Source of the DNA: Trichomonas tenax
Lineage: Eukaryota; Parabasalia; Trichomonadida; Trichomonadidae
Direction: 5' to 3'
NCBI GenBank assembly: GCA_023091735.1
Contig: JALKBU010001066.1
Location: forward strand, 1 to 17,354
Length of the DNA: 17,354 bases
Under the pieces are notes generated by a model. It was given only the letters and a program-made list of their open reading frames with translations. It made no database searches and had not been told where the DNA came from. The position numbers and the translations under genes are program-made. Below, piece after piece: positions 16,871-17,354 of this stretch. Numbering within the stretch: the stretch's first letter is position 1; the number at the start of each line of letters is the position of its first letter.

Positions 16871-16982
16871 TTGATTTTTTCATGTCACATGTGCTTTTAT
16901 GAAAATTATAAACTTGACAACGTGATATGCTAAGTCCTGTTACGGCCAAAATGGGTGATTCTGGCATTTAACTAGAAAGTAG

Positions 16983-17043
16983 TTAGTAATAAACATTGCG
17001 CAGAATCTGTGTCTGCGCCACAGCTCTGCGCAATGTTAGTAAT
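16983..17043. repeat. 13-bp palindromic hairpin flanked by 8-bp direct repeats
   Basis: AACATTGCGCAGA (16992-17004) pairs perfectly with TCTGCGCAATGTT (17025-17037). An inner CTGTG/CACAG pair (17007-17011, 17019-17023) closes a TCTGCGC loop. TTAGTAAT occurs at 16983-16990 and 17036-17043, flanking the structure. It could be a tiny mobile hairpin with a target duplication. The G+C content is high for the region. Confidence 0.85.
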
Positions 17044-17049
17044 GTGACA

Positions 17050-17195
17050 CTTTACACATCAGACCTTACCTGAGTTAATTTTAGAAGTTAGGTTCCCCCC
17101 CATATAGAAAATAAATTTTTGAATTTCTTACAAAACTAACGTTAATTTTATTTTAAAACTAATGACTTTATAAAATTTATTCAGTTTTTGAAATA
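17050..17195 (-). repeat. Dispersed repeat terminus, copy 2
   Basis: Inverted counterpart of 297-439. It begins TTTACACATCAGA, passes through a run of seven C and includes the perfect 31-bp block 17159-17189. Here the element interior would be to the right, where a NUMOD4-like ORF begins, so both copies point outward from the gene-bearing core. Confidence 0.85.
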
Positions 17196-17223
17196 ATTTA
17201 TTTTTTTATTTCCTAAGTAAACA

Positions 17224-17354
17224 ATGTCATTCATTCCTTTAAAAGGTTATGAGGGTAAATATGAAATATTGAACATCTATCCTTACTGTATAAAGAAAGT
17301 GGAGAATAATAAAATTCTAAACATTTATGTTAGCAATGGATTCTATAGTGTATG
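17224..17354 (+). CDS. NUMOD4-like protein, N-terminal part (window edge)
   Basis: An ORF opens at ATG 17224 and runs off the window after 43 codons. It begins MSFIPLKGYEGKYEILNIY, closely matching the NUMOD4 motif (W/F-x-x-I/L-x-G-Y-E-G-x-Y-x-I/V-S/L-N), followed by a Lys-rich segment and NGFYSV. NUMOD4 is found at the N-terminus of HNH homing endonucleases and related mobile-element proteins. The HNH part would be outside the window. It sits about 30 bases inside the repeat terminus, so it probably belongs to that element. Confidence 0.6.
   Translation, partial: MSFIPLKGYEGKYEILNIYPYCIKKVENNKILNIYVSNGFYSV

Larger units (their letters stand above)
14132..16872. mobile_element. Candidate decayed TIR element (~2.7 kb) with tyrosine recombinase remnant
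   Basis: The left end reads AAAAATATTGTGTGC, then a G/A difference, AATTGAG, and (14161-14194) TTTCAAAA..ACTTTAAAAAGAGGTGAT. The right end read on the minus strand begins with the same terminus (16872 to 16850). After about 75 extra bases it has the same inner block (16775 to 16737, CTTTC..ACTTTAAAAATGAGGTGAT). If the terminus is AAAATATT, both flanks are TGA, a possible 3-bp target duplication. Inside are a tyrosine recombinase fragment (-) and a frameshifted unidentified coding region (+). The boundaries rest on these two matched blocks. Confidence 0.6.

Noticed and set aside
297..17195. The whole window as one giant element (Maverick-sized, with inverted ends)
   Set aside because: The size and inverted ends fit superficially, but the interior is housekeeping genes (eL22, eL36, HP1-like, PDE) and the repeat interiors point outward. 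No polymerase, capsid or packaging gene is visible.

Overview
The window looks like nuclear DNA of a trichomonad (Trichomonas/Tritrichomonas-type parabasalid). The non-coding DNA is very AT-rich, the genes are intronless and closely packed, and the 5' leaders are very short. Several ATGs are preceded by the trichomonad initiator TCA[C/T][T/A], or by the alternative CCTTT (M5) start element, once with an upstream Myb-like M3 box. Some stop codons lie inside TAAA, the trichomonad polyadenylation signal. The protein content (eL22, eL36, HP1-like, TMEM208/SND2-like, PDE, RRM-RS protein) is eukaryotic. The species cannot be fixed from sequence alone.

Layout. 1-2110 is a transposon graveyard: an (AGTT)n microsatellite, an AT-rich repeat (297-439) that reappears inverted at the right end (17050-17189), a decayed pogo/Tigger-type transposase on +, and a small MULE-like remnant on -. 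2237-14031 is the gene-bearing core. In order it holds an RRM/RS-like protein (+), TMEM208/SND2-like (-), a possible 62-residue membrane protein (+), a coiled-coil protein (-), an HP1-like chromodomain plus chromoshadow protein (-), eL36 (-), a 1127-residue GAF/phosphodiesterase (-), a weak ORF, eL22 (-) and an unrecognised multi-pass membrane protein (-). 14132-16872 is bounded by matching inverted termini. It contains an N-terminal fragment of a tyrosine recombinase (-) and an unrecognised frameshifted coding remnant (+), so it is a candidate decayed mobile element of about 2.7 kb. 16992-17037 is a perfect hairpin, and the last 130 bases open a NUMOD4-like (HNH homing-endonuclease type) ORF next to the inverted copy of the left-end repeat.

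The core genes are individually transcribed and show no sign of functional clustering, apart from the two ribosomal protein genes sharing the same promoter architecture. The points most worth following are the tyrosine recombinase in an element with terminal inverted repeats, the unidentified coding remnant beside it, substitutions at two invariant positions of the PDE catalytic domain, the compact HP1, and the repeated promoter boxes.
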